NCBI GenBank assembly: GCA_028583605.1
Contig: CM053329.1
Location: 38,655,161 to 38,719,160 of the forward strand
DNA: 64,000 nt
Origin: Dastarcus helophoroides
Lineage: Eukaryota; Arthropoda; Insecta; Coleoptera; Bothrideridae
Reading direction: 5' to 3'
Below are positions 47,990 through 57,990 of this stretch, in pieces; within the stretch, counting starts at the first letter, position 1, and every line of letters starts with the position of its first letter. The notes under the pieces are model-generated. The model was not told the origin of the DNA and ran no database searches. It was given only the letters and a program-made list of their open reading frames with translations. The translations under genes and the position numbers were made by a program.

Positions 47990-49640
47990 ATTTTCCTGAA
48001 AATTTCGATTCTTCGCGAGCTTTTTACTCTTCGCAAAATTTTGAGTATTTGCCAAATATGACTCTTTACAAAATGTTGACTCTTTGCAAGCTTTTGACTC
48101 TTCGCGAAATTGTGACTATTTGACAAATTATGACTCTTCGCGAAATTTTGACTCTTCGCGAAATCTCGACTCTTTGCAAGCCTATGACTCTTCACAAAGT
48201 TGTAACTATTCACTAAATTTTGACTCTTTGTGAAATGTCTACCTTTTTCTCAGAATTTCACCTTTTTCTTAAAATGTGAAATATTTGGAAGAAAAGTTAG
48301 AATCCGAACGGGTAGAATATAAAACAATTTCGCTAATTAACAATTCACTGCAGCGAAATTTCAAGCAAAGGTCGAAATATTAGTTTTTTTCCACTTTTTT
48401 TTAACAAAATCTCGAGCAAAGACTGGACGCGTAAGCAAAAAAAAGAATGGAAATTTCGCGAAAAGTATCAACATTTAGCTAAAAAAGACGATATTTTAAT
48501 TGCAAGTTAATAATGCTTGCAATAAATTATAAGCAGTTATTTTGGGGCAAAAGTTAAGATTTCAAGAAAAAAGTTAGAATTTTAAGTTTTCGCGAAATTT
48601 TGACTATTCGCCAAATTATGACTTTTTGCGAAATTTTGACTCTTCGCGAGCTTTTTCTTTCGTCGCAAAATTTTGAGTATTCGCCAAATATGACTCTTCG
48701 CAAAATTTTGACTCTTCACGAGATTGTGACTATTTGCCAAATTATGACTCTTCAAAATGTTGACTCTTCTCAAGCCTTTTACTCTTCGCGAAATTTTGAG
48801 TATTTGCCAAATTATGACTCTTTGAGAAGTTTTAACAATGCGACCTACCAACATTTTCCTCGAAATTTCACCTAAAGAATCGAAATCAAACAAAATGTCG
48901 AGAAATGTTGGTTTTTTTCCACTTTTTTGACAAAATCTCGAGCAAAGACTAGACGCGTAAGCAAAAAAAACAATGGAAATTTCGCGAAAAGTATCAACAT
49001 TTAGCTAAAAAAGACGATATTTTAATTGCAAGTTAACAATTCTTGCAATAAATTATAAGCAGTTATTTTGGGGCAAAAGTTAATATTTCAAGAAAAAAGT
49101 TAGAATTTTAAGTTTTCGCGAAATTGTGACTCTTCGCCAGCCTTTTACTCTTCCCGAAATTTTGACTATTCGCCAAATTATGACTTTTTGCGAAATTTTA
49201 ACTCTACGCAAGCTTTTTTTTCGTCGCAAAATTTTGAGTATTCGCCAAATATGATTATTTCGCGAAATTTTAACTCTCCGCGAGATATTGCCTTCGCGAG
49301 CTTTTGTACTTTGCGAGCTATTGACTCTTCGCGAAATTGTGACTATTCGCTAAATTACGACTCTTCGCAAAATTTTGACTATTCACCAAATTATGACTTT
49401 TTGCGAAATTTTAACTCTTCGCAAGCTTTTTTTTTCGTCGCAAAATTTTGAGTATTCGCCAAATATGATTATTCGCGAAATTTTAACTCTCCGCGAGATA
49501 TTGACTTCACGAGCTTTTGACTTTGCGAGCTATTGACTCTTCGCGAAATTGTGACTATTCGCTAAATTACGACTCTTCGCAAAATTTTGACTCTTCGCTA
49601 AATTTTGCCTCTTCGCGAAACCTCTACCTTTTTCTCAGAA
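47990..49640 (-). repeat. Right arm of the intronic inverted duplication
   Basis: Reverse complement of 43981-45430: GACTCTTCGCGAAATTTTGA, TTTCAAGCAAAGGTC, AAAATCTCGAGCAAAGACTG, ACGCGTAAGC. A further duplication repeats the GACTATTCGCCAAATTATGA block at about 49150-49350 and 49370-49600. Confidence 0.88.
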
Positions 49641-49837
49641 TTTCACTTATTTGTCTTAAAATGTGGAAAATTTGGAAGGAAAAGTTTCGCGTTGTAAAGT
49701 GACTAATTTGACCGGGTAGAATATCAAACAATTTCGCGAAATGCTCATTAATCACTACAGGGAAACTTTTTTGTTACAGTTGAAAAATAAACAATTTATT
49801 AGATGAGCAAACGAATAAAAAAGCTAATTTGTTTCAG

Positions 49838-49964
49838 GTCATCATTACTTTGATTGGTTCTACAACGTGTTTTCCCCCCATACAGAATGTTTCGATGAGC
49901 CTGATGCCTGGAAATAAAGTTATGGGTGTTGTCGGAAACCGCGTAGTTTTCATCGAAGAAAGGC
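49838..49964 (+). CDS. Exon of the unrecognised protein gene
   Basis: Acceptor GCTAATTTGTTTCAG and donor GC|GTAAGT are strong. The frame VIITLIGSTTCFPPIQNVSM... through GNKVMGVVGNRVVFIEER is open throughout (42 codons) and leaves one base. That base joins with the next exon to make histidine (ER-HWLSH). Codon use is balanced, unlike the repeats just upstream. Alternating hydrophobic residues (NKVMGVVGNRVVFIEE) suggest beta structure, perhaps a propeller blade, but no family is recognised. Confidence 0.85.
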
Positions 49965-50021
49965 GTAAGTTGCACCCCAAAAAAACCAAAAATTTCATCT
50001 GATTCGCAATTCTTGTTCCAG

Positions 50022-50128
50022 ACTGGTTATCTCACATAACTCTAGAAGGTCTTAACATTTTAATCTACGATCAAGACGCTGAAAGGTTCATCTGTTGGAA
50101 CAGAAAACTGAGGAGACTGATTGCTAGG
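50022..50128 (+). CDS. Exon of the unrecognised protein gene
   Basis: Separated from the previous exon by a 57-bp intron (GTAAGT...TTCCAG). With the carried base it gives 36 codons, HWLSHITLEGLNILIYDQDA... to NRKLRRLIAR, ending in phase 0 at AGG|GTAAGC. The motif LNILIYDQDAERFICWN again looks like a beta-sheet domain edge, then turns basic. Short intron size and clean phase make this a confident exon. Confidence 0.88.
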
Positions 50129-50187
50129 GTAAGCCATCTTATTTTACAACTAAAAAACTGAAAATTGACATCGACGCATTGTTACAG

Positions 50188-50532
50188 AGAAATCCAAAAA
50201 ATCTACAGTATTGTAAATTCATAGAACATGTATCGAGTCATCCAGATCGACGGAAATTCGCAACGAGATACATAACAGAAGTAAAACTTAGGCAAAGGTT
50301 AGAACGTAGGGAAATTAAAGATAATCTTTGTAATAAAAGATGCGAAGTCGACTTCATAAAAGCCACCAGTTCTGTAGTGCAGGATAAGTTTTGTGAAACC
50401 ATGGCTAGTATAATAGCGGCCAATCACAAATTGAACTGCGAGTTAGTTGAATTATGTCGCTTGGAATTTACGCCCGAATTGTTGAGAAAGCGGCGCGTCA
50501 ACAATTGCCTATACAACAACAGAATACACTAG
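50188..50532 (+). CDS. Terminal exon of the unrecognised protein gene
   Basis: Follows a 59-bp intron (acceptor GCATTGTTACAG) and encodes 114 residues to a TAG stop: RNPKNLQYCKFIEHVSSHPD..., then a charged, probably helical stretch (KLRQRLERREIKDN), then CETMASIIAANHKLNCELVE and a tail ending NNCLYNNRIH. Six cysteines are scattered without a zinc-finger pattern. The exon is GC-balanced and sits between repeats. An internal reading from an upstream ATG at 50179 would lie in the intron, so splicing is the better model. I do not recognise the protein; visible length over the four exons is about 206 residues. Confidence 0.9.
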   Translation, partial: RNPKNLQYCKFIEHVSSHPDRRKFATRYITEVKLRQRLERREIKDNLCNKRCEVDFIKATSSVVQDKFCETMASIIAANHKLNCELVELCRLEFTPELLRKRRVNNCLYNNRIH

Positions 50533-50577
50533 TTATACGCGTGTACAGTGCAGAAACTTTAATGTACACCCATCAGT

Positions 50578-50583
50578 ATTAAA
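50578..50583 (+). terminator. Possible polyadenylation signal (ATTAAA)
   Basis: ATTAAA lies 45 bases after the stop codon and before the LINE relic. It is a common variant of AATAAA. No better signal is seen nearby. Confidence 0.35.
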
Positions 50584-50589
50584 ATTATT

Positions 50590-50740
50590 TCCAAATGGGC
50601 ATGAAAGTTTGCCGGGCCCAAGGAGGGACCCGTGCGGAACACCAACTTGAATTATTAGCTTCTAAGTAATCAGATGTCACATTAGAAAGCCACTAAAGCA
50701 ACCATTCCAATGCAATACCTAATTTATTGTTTTCTACTGG
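50590..50740 (-). pseudogene. Second LINE reverse-transcriptase relic
   Basis: The minus strand shows GVPHGSLLGP (50643 to 50614), which matches the GVPQGS-LGP block of LINE polymerases. Upstream of it on the same strand are LEWLL and WLSN (about 50725 to 50683), which match the LEWF-SYLSNR block. The spacing between them is right, but frames are broken by stops. It is a short dead fragment, and the family differs from the copy at the left edge of the window (which reads GVPQGSVLSP). Confidence 0.75.
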
Positions 50741-50965
50741 TCATTTGATTTGTTTTGTATAAATTTTTCGTTCATTTTTTTATAAATGGGTGTGTACATT
50801 TTATTTAACCCCTATGGGGTCTTATTAATTTATTATTTATCTATATTTTCTTTCTCTTTTTGTATGTATTCTGTATATTTTGTACTTAAAGTGAACATAT
50901 TCTACCGATTGAGGTAGTTTAAAAATACAGTATTAAGCCAAGTTTTTTTTTTATTATAATTTTTA
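50741..50965. other. A/T-rich DNA between the relic and a minus-strand frame
   Basis: Contains a small palindrome AACCCCTATGGGGTCTT near 50806 and a run of ten T at 50943-50952. On the minus strand this run is a poly(A) just after the candidate frame below. Confidence 0.5.
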
Positions 50966-51190
50966 TTAATTTATATCATGCACAAATGTGTAAAACGGCG
51001 TTTTCTCAAAATCATAAAATTCAAACATTTGGGAATTGGTTGATGATTTTGATGTAAAACCGGCACCTCCACCAAATAAACTAAATTGTCCACTTTTTTT
51101 TATTAAACTTCTCTTATCGTATTTTGTATAAGATGAATTTTTATGCCTTTTTAACCCGCTAACTTTACAATAGGTTGTGATTAACAGACT
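50966..51190 (-). CDS. Candidate terminal exon or retrocopy fragment
   Basis: A 74-codon minus-strand frame without a start codon: CKVSGLKRHKNSSYTKYDKR, then GQFSLFGGGAGFTSKSS, ending FYTFVHDIN-stop. The residue mix is protein-like. An AATAAA-like sequence and a run of A follow within about 30 bases of the stop, which fits the 3' end of a transcript or a retroposed copy. A possible acceptor (GGTTAG) at the upstream end is weak. No family recognised; a chance frame remains possible. Confidence 0.3.
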   Translation of the reverse strand, partial: SLLITTYCKVSGLKRHKNSSYTKYDKRSLIKKSGQFSLFGGGAGFTSKSSTNSQMFEFYDFEKTPFYTFVHDIN

Positions 51191-52735
51191 CTAACCTTCC
51201 CGTGGACTAATTATGTAAATACGCCTCCTTGTGATTATTTTGTAAAATGTGTTGTAATTAGATTAGACAGACAATACCCAAGCGGCGTGCCATTTTAAGA
51301 CATATTAACAATTTCGAAAGAAGCATATATGTGGCTATTGTAACTTTTCCGGTGCCTATTATTACCATCTAGCTGCGTACAGCACTGTAATCTGATAAGC
51401 CTTCTTATTGGAGATTAAGTTGTACAAATTTTTTCAGCAATTAAATTGCAAAATACCAAAATGTATGAGCGTGTTGTAAAATTTTATCATATTGTGTTTT
51501 CTGTTGGTATTCGCTAACATTAAAACGCCTCATGTTTTATTTTTTTTATCAGATCTGTGCCATTTCAAAGGCAGTGTCCTTATTTATATACATTCCAAAA
51601 ATATAGCATTTACAATAAATCTATAAATATTACTTTGGGTTTTATTCCATCCTTCTGGTATATATCCTTGGTGAGGTTCTAGAATTTTGGTTTTTTATAA
51701 CCTAAGATTTCGTCCTGGATGATTTAACTAGATGATGCACAACTATAAGTACATTTTGAAGCCCTGGGAAGCAATGACAGGTAGGTTTATCAAGATACTA
51801 TTTTTTTGTAAATTCAGATTCCCTCAAAAAAAAAGAAACAAAAAAATAATAAATGGCTAAACATTATATCAAAATTACCCAAACTAGGCTGATTTATGCC
51901 TAAGATTTCTACTTGCTTTTTTAAATTATTAAATAATTATTAAATCTCTAAATGAACTTGCTTGAGAATTTAAAGCTTGCTTGTGAATTTAAACACTTCA
52001 AATGTTCCTTTTATTAACTGAAAATGTTTTAGAATTTAACTTCTAGATTTTCCTCGAAATTGTCGTGCTTTAATTTGAGTTTTGTCGAAAATTTAACATT
52101 GCAGATCAATGTCTGCAAACTGTATGGTACTTCACCTCTCTTCAAAAAATTAGGCAGTCTTGGAGACTGCCGACAGAAGTGAAAACTTAAAACTACGAGA
52201 TAACGGTGTCTATACATTTCAGTTCGAACCCATACTAGTAAACAAGTCTGAATATTAAAAATATTTTAAAATAAAAGCTGTCAAATTGACCTACCTTTTT
52301 ATATTTGTGATTTAGTTTCTTGTAATCGTGTGAAGACGAATTTAGTGTTTATTGATAATAAAATACGTGCATAGATTATACCCTCTTTCTGAAGGATGCA
52401 AACGATAGTTCGTTTTTAAAACATCGTTGTATCGTTTGTAAACATTGATGTTTCAACATCGATGTTGAAGCATAAAAAATATTGATACGTCGTTCAGTTT
52501 ATAAACGATGTTTAAAAAATCGATGAATCGCAACGCCACAGAATTAGCCCCATCTGTTGTACATAATTGATACAACAAACAACAACACAATTTCGTAAAT
52601 AACCACGCGATGGTAGCAGCGCATATTTAATAAATTGATGCCAAATTTAATGCCGCAGATATACAGTAAAATTTTCTGAAAATCCACTCTCTAGCTATTT
52701 TAATTTTGCAATCTATGAAAAAGGTCAAATTTCGA
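51191..52735. other. Unique sequence, no gene recognised
   Basis: Balanced composition at 51.1-51.8 kb. Near 52.4-52.56 kb short inverted words (TTCAACATCGATGTTGAA, repeated CGATGTTT/AAACATCG) suggest a small MITE. Open frames are short and unconvincing, including a 62-codon minus-strand one at 52217 to 52029. Confidence 0.5.
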
Positions 52736-53600
52736 AAGAAAAAATAAAAATTTTAAAAACAGTTTTTCGAGTATTAACTTTGAAAACTTGAAAACATTAA
52801 CTACACTTGTTAAAATTTCGATTTTAAATTCACAAATATTTATTATTTATTTAGTATTTGTCATTTTAAATTTTCGGTAAAAAGAAAGTTCTTATCTTTA
52901 ACAAAATTTCTAGTTCAAACTTCAAATTTTCAGTTCCTTTAGGACACTAAATTATTTTTTTTAGAATTTTTATGTTTTATATTTTGTATTTTAATTCAAA
53001 ACTAATAGAAAAAGGTTGACATTTTTTAAAAAAATGAACCTTTTTAGAAATAAATCAATTTTCGAATAAGAAACAAAAATTTTTAAATAAAAATTAAGAC
53101 AGAGTTGTCAAAATTTCGACTCGAATTTTCAAATTAAAAACTTCCTAGAAATCGTCAATTTTTAAGTAAAAAAATCCAATATTAACTTTGAAATCTTGAA
53201 AACATTAACTACACTTGTTAAAATTTCGATTTTAAATTCACAAATATTTTTTATTTATTTAGTTTTTGTCATTTTAAATTTTCGGTAAAAAGAAAGTTCT
53301 TATCTTTAACAAAATTTCTAGTTCAAACTTCAAATTTTCAGTTCCTTTAGGAAACTAAATTATTTTTTTTTAGAACTTTTATGTTTTATATTTTGTATTT
53401 TAATTCAAAACTAATAGAAAAAGGTTGACATTTTTTTAAAAAATGAACATTTTTAGAAATGGATCAATTTTCGAGTAAGAAACAAAAATTTTCAAATAAA
53501 AACCAAGACAGAGTTGTCAAAATTTCGACTCGAATTTCCAAATTACAAACTTCTTAGAAATCGTCAATTTTTAAGTAAAAAAATCCGAATAGCTGTGCCG
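52736..53600. repeat. About 410 bp A/T-rich tandem duplication
   Basis: TTGAAAACATTAACTACACT, TTTTCGGTAAAAAGAAAGTT and TCAGTTCCTTTAGGA occur in order near 52780-52950 and again near 53190-53355. The flanking GTCAAAATTTCGACTCGAAT also repeats (53107, 53517). Confidence 0.9.
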
Positions 53601-53764
53601 TGCTTTACTTGAAAATTAAAATTGAAAATTGAAGGTTTTCAAAAAAAAGAGTTGCAAGTTCCAAAAAAAGTCGAACAAAAGTTTATAAAATCGGAATTTT
53701 CCAAAAAAGTCGATTTTTAAAGTTTAATCAAAAATGGAGTTTAGAAAAAAATTGGAATTTTAAA

Positions 53765-54620
53765 GAAATTCGAAATTTTGAAAAAAGTCTGGATTTGAAG
53801 AAGCAATCGAAAATCGGAAAAAAATGTTGAAATTATCAATAAAGTAGAGATTTTCAAAAACAGACCGATATTTTTGAAAAAATTTAAATGATTGAAATTT
53901 CAAAATTTTCAAAAAAGGTCGAAATTTTCTTAAAGTCCAACCCTTTGAATATTCGAAGTCGACATTTGAAAAAATTTACAATTTTAAAAAACATCGAAAA
54001 TCAAGAAAAGTCAAAAATCTAAAAAAAGTGCAAATTCTGGGAAAGGAAGTCCTAATTTTGAAATAAAATCATATTTTTTTTAAGTTAGATCCAAAAAAAA
54101 ATCACTTTTTCAAAAAACTCAATACGACGAAGCTTCAAAAAATTGGAAGCTTAAAAACTGAAATTTTTATAAGAAGTTGCCATTATTGAAGTTTAATTAA
54201 AAAAAAAGAGCAGCACATTTAAACAGAAGCAGGAGGTTTTTATTAAATGTCGAATTTTTGAAATCAAGATTTTAAGAAAAGTCGAAATTTTGATGCAACT
54301 AGAATGCAGCCCAGAGTACAAATTCATGTAGCCCTCCAGGCGTGTAAGGTGAATCATAGTTAGGTGAACTACCAACAGTTGAAACACTGCCACCTAGCGA
54401 AGAGGTTGCTCTCTAGGAAAAAGTTACCAGAAGACAAGGATTCTAATGCACAGGCCAATAGGTTTGAACATTTATTAGATTCGAAGTTTGGAAACCAAAG
54501 ACCGGTTTCGATCTTGTTAGATCTCGTCAGTTTGGTATATCCAACTCGAATGCTAACAAATGTTCCAAGTAAGTACTATAGAATTCACGGATGTCAAGCG
54601 TGTGACTCTTAGTACTACCA
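53765..54620 (+). repeat. Left copy of a roughly 0.85 kb duplicated block
   Basis: AAGTCTGGATTTGAAGAAGC, TCCAACCCTTTGAATATTCG and AAGAGCAGCA.ATTTAAACAG, up to the first satellite E unit, recur almost base for base at 57150-57990. The two copies flank the hairpin array. Confidence 0.9.
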
Positions 54621-55035
54621 CCTATTGGTCCATAGAGAAACTATGGCCAAAGCCAACAATGTCGTATGCAAGTAGAATGCAACCTAGACTACAAATTCAT
54701 GCAGCCCTCCAGGCATGTATAGTGAATCATAGGTAGCTGAACTACCAACAGTTGAAACACTGCCACCTAGCGAAGCGGTTGCTCTCTAGGAAAAAGTTCC
54801 CAGAAGACAAGGATTCTAATGCACAGACCAATAGGTTTAAACATTTATTAAATTTGAAGTTTGAAAACCAAATGTGCATTAGAATCCTTGTCTTCTGGGA
54901 ATTTTCCTAGAAACCAACCGCTTCGCTAGGCGGCAGTGTTTCAACTGTTGGTAGTTTAGCTACCTATGATTCACTATACACGCCGCCTGGAGGGCTGCAT
55001 GAATTTTTAGTCTAGGTTGCATTCTACTTGCATAT
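54290..55035. repeat. Satellite E, left cluster with inverted end
   Basis: One full 377-bp unit (54298-54668, landmarks GCAGCCCTCCAGGC, AGTTGAAACACTGCCACC, ACCGGTTTCGATCTTG, GACTCTTAGTACTACC) is followed by half a unit. At about 54870 this turns back into the reverse complement (TGTGCATTAGAATCCTTGTC to GAGGGCTGCATGAATT). Confidence 0.93.
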
Positions 55036-55486
55036 GAAAATTGCATATTTTTGTAATTTCAGATTTTTCTCAAAATTTCAAATTTTTCCCTAAAATTTTG
55101 TATTGTACCAAATTTCCAAATTTTATTTTTATAAATTTTAGGCTTTTCTCTAAAGATGAAAATTTTCTTAGCATTTGAAGCGTAATTTTAATCTTCAAAC
55201 GTAATCTTTGGTTTTACAAACATTTTTTAAACTTCGCATTTGTCAAAATATGCACTATTTTGAAAATCTTAACTTTTTAGTGAAAATTTTAACTTTTTAT
55301 GAAGCTTTCGATATCTTTCAAAATTTCGATTATTAAAAATTTTGACATTTTCCCAAAATTCCTTTGTTCTTCAAAATTTCGATTTTTTGAAAATTTGAAA
55401 TTATTTGAAAACTTGTTTATCAAAAAAAAACCAATTCTTTTGAACATTCTGATTTTATTTTGACAGTCCTTGACTGGTGCTTGGTT
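55036..55486. other. A/T-rich low-complexity DNA, no gene seen
   Basis: TTTCAAATTTTT-type words only, leading to TGACTGGTGCTTGGTTATCT, the start of a degenerate MITE arm. Confidence 0.55.
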
Positions 55487-56808
55487 ATCTTCTAAAATTG
55501 AAATACAAAACTTGTCCCCTGAAACCAAAAAAGATTGAAAAATACAACAAAGGTTGCTCTAACGCGAAGATGATAGCTTGGCTGTCGAAAAACACATTAG
55601 AGCAACCTTCGTTGTGTTTTTTAATCTTTATTGGTTTCAGTGGAAAATGTAAGACTTGTCCACTGAAACCAAGAAAGATTAAAAAACACAATAAAGGTTG
55701 CTCTAACGCGAAGATGATAGCTTGGCTGTCGAAACACGTTAGAGCTACCTTTGTTTTGTGTTTTTTAATCTTTATTGGTTTCAGTGGAAAATGTAAGACT
55801 TGTCCACTGAAACCAAGAAAGATTAAAAAACACAACAAAGGTTGCTCTAACGCGAAGATGATAGCTTGGCTGTCGAAACACATTAGAGCAACCTTCGTTG
55901 TGTTTTTTAATCTTTATTGGTTTCAGTGGAAAATGTAAGACTTGTCTACTGAAACCAAGAAAGATTGAAAAACACAACAAAGGTTGCTCTAACGCGAAGA
56001 TGATAGCTTGGCTGTCGAAAAACACATTAGAGCAACCTTCGTTGTGTTTTTTAATCTTTATTGGTTTCAGTGAAAAATGTAAGACTTGTCCACTGAAACC
56101 AAGAAAGATTAAAAAACACAATAAAGGTTGCTCTAACGCGAAGATGATAGCTTGGCTGTCGAAACACGTTAGAGCTACCTTTGTTTTGTGTTTTTTAATC
56201 TTTATTGGTTTCAGTGGAAAATATAAGACTTGTCCACTGAAACCAAGAAAGATTAAAAAACACAACAAAGGTTGCTCTAACGCGAAGATGATAGCTTGGC
56301 TGTCGAAACACATTAGAGCAACCTTCGTTGTGTTTTTTAATCTTTATTGGTTTCAGTGGAAAATGTAAGACTTGTCCACTGAAACCAAAAAAGATTGAAA
56401 AACACAACAAAGGTTGCTCTAACGCGAAGATGATAGCTTGGCTGTCGAAAAACACATTAGAGCAACCTTTGTTTTGTATTTTTTAATCTTTATTGGTTTC
56501 AGTGGAAAATATAAGACTTGTCCACTGAAACCAAGAAAGATTAAAAAACACAACAAAGGTTGCTCTAACGCGAAGATGATAGCTTGGCTGTCGAAACACA
56601 TTAGAGCAACCTTCGTTGTGTTTTTTAATCTTTATTGGTTTCAGTGGAAAATGTAAGACTTGTCCACTGAAACCAAGAAAGATTAAAAAACACAACAAAG
56701 GTTGCTCTAACGCGAAGATGATAGCTTGGCTGTCGAAAAACACATTAGAGCAACCTTCGTTGTGTTTTTTAATCTTTATTGGTTTCAGTGGAAAATGTAA
56801 GACTTGAG
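55487..56808. repeat. Tandem array of nine ~144 bp hairpin units derived from the MITE
   Basis: AAGACTTGTCCACTG-type unit starts lie at 55651, 55795, 55937, 56081, 56225, 56367, 56513 and 56655; the first unit begins near 55508 and the last ends at 56799. Spacing is 142-146 bp. Each unit is itself palindromic: ACTGAAACCAAGAAAGATT, ACACAACAAAGGTTGCTC, GATGATAGCTTGGCTGTC, then the complements AGAGCAACCTTCGTTGTG and TTTAATCTTTATTGG. Two variants (ACATTAGAGCAACCTTCG, ACGTTAGAGCTACCTTTG) occur in a three-unit order in units 1-3 and 4-6. Long open frames on both strands are products of this symmetry. Confidence 0.96.
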
Positions 56809-57031
56809 ACGGACTGGTCCTTGGTTATCTTCAAAAATTGAAATACAAAACTTGGCCACTGAAACCAAGAAAGATTAAAAAACACAACATAGGTTGCTCT
56901 AACGCGAAGATGATAGCTTGGCTGTCGAAAAACACATTAGAGCAACCTTCGTTGTGTTTTTTTAATGTTTCTTGGTTTCAGTGGTCAAGTTTTGTATTTC
57001 AATTTTTGAAGATAACCAAGGACCAGTCCGT
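56809..57031. mobile_element. Foldback MITE copy 5, complete
   Basis: The 223-bp element starts ACGGACTGGTCCTTGG and ends with its complement CCAAGGACCAGTCCGT. The arms are near-perfect inverted repeats around GATGATAGCTTGGCTGTC. Its interior matches the 144-bp units to the left, which makes it the best reference copy in the window and the likely edge of the element from which the array expanded. Confidence 0.92.
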
Positions 57032-57149
57032 TCCACTAGAGTTAGTAACAATCCAAAAATTTACAAATTCGATATTTTCTCAAGACTTTGCTTTTTTTTT
57101 AAATTCCGACTTTTTTGAAGTTTAACATTTTTTTAAATCTAGTCTGACT

Positions 57150-57990
57150 TCTTGAAAATTTCGAAATTTTGAAAAAAGTCTGGATTTGAAGAAGCAATCG
57201 AAAATTTGAAAAAAATGTTGAAATTATCAATAAAGTTGAGATTTTCAACAACAGACCGATATTTTCGAAAAAATTTAAATGATTGAAATTTCAAAATTTT
57301 CAAAAAAGGTCGAAATTTTCTAAAAGTCCAACCCTTTGAATATTCGAAGTCGACATTTGAAAAAAATTACAATTTTAAAAAACATCGAAAATCAAGAAAA
57401 GTCAAAAATCTAAAAAAAGTGCAAATTCTGGGAAAGGAAGTCCTAATTTTGAAATAAAATCGTTCTTTTTTAAGTTTGATTAAAAAAAATTCACTCTTTC
57501 AAAAATCTCAATACGACGAAGCTTCAAAAAATTGGAAGCTTAAAAACTGAAATTTTTATAAGAAGTTGCAATTATTGAAGTTTAATTTAAAAAAAGAGCA
57601 GCAGATTTAAACAGAAGCAGGAGGTTTTTATTAAATATCGAATTTTTAAAGTCAAGATTTTAAGAAAAGTCGAAATTTTGATGCAACTAGAATGCAGCCC
57701 AGCGTACAAATTCATGTAGCCCTCCAGGCGTGTAAGGTGAATCATAGTTAGCTGAACTACCAACAGTTGAAACACTGCCACCTAGCGAAGAGGTTGCTCT
57801 CTAGGAAAAAGTTACCAGAAGACAAGGATTCTAATGCACAGGCCAATAGGTTTGAACATTTATTAGATTCGAAGTTTGGAAACCAAAGACCGGTTTCGAT
57901 CTTGTTAGATCTCGTCAGTTTGGTATATCCAACTCGAATGCTAACAAATGTTCCGACAAGTAAGTACTAAAGAATTCACGGACGTCAAGC
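57150..57990 (+). repeat. Right copy of the 0.85 kb duplicated block
   Basis: Matches 53765-54620 with few substitutions, then continues into satellite E. The boundary on the left is in A/T-rich DNA and is approximate. Confidence 0.9.

Larger units (their letters stand above)
39642..49837 (+). other. 10.2 kb intron, largely satellite and minisatellite DNA
   Basis: Bounded by GTAAGTAG at the left and TTTGTTTCAG at the right. The first kilobase (to about 40.3 kb) is unique. Then come an inverted satellite E fragment, a MITE copy, and about 8.5 kb of repeats built from TTCGCGAA, AAATTT and GAGTC words, including tandem duplications and a large inverted duplication. The two other introns of the gene are only 57 and 59 bp. 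Extra exons in 39.65-40.3 kb cannot be excluded. Confidence 0.6.

Noticed and set aside
51732..51780. Possible first exon MMHNYKYILKPWEAMT followed by GTAGGT
   Set aside because: A 16-codon frame with a donor-like end is easily found by chance, and no acceptor-bounded continuation in phase was seen downstream.
55477..56743. Open frames of up to 182 codons on both strands (CFLIFLGFSGQVL..., CPLKPRKIKKHNKGCSN...)
   Set aside because: They arise because 144 bp is a multiple of three and each unit is palindromic; there is no independent gene signal.
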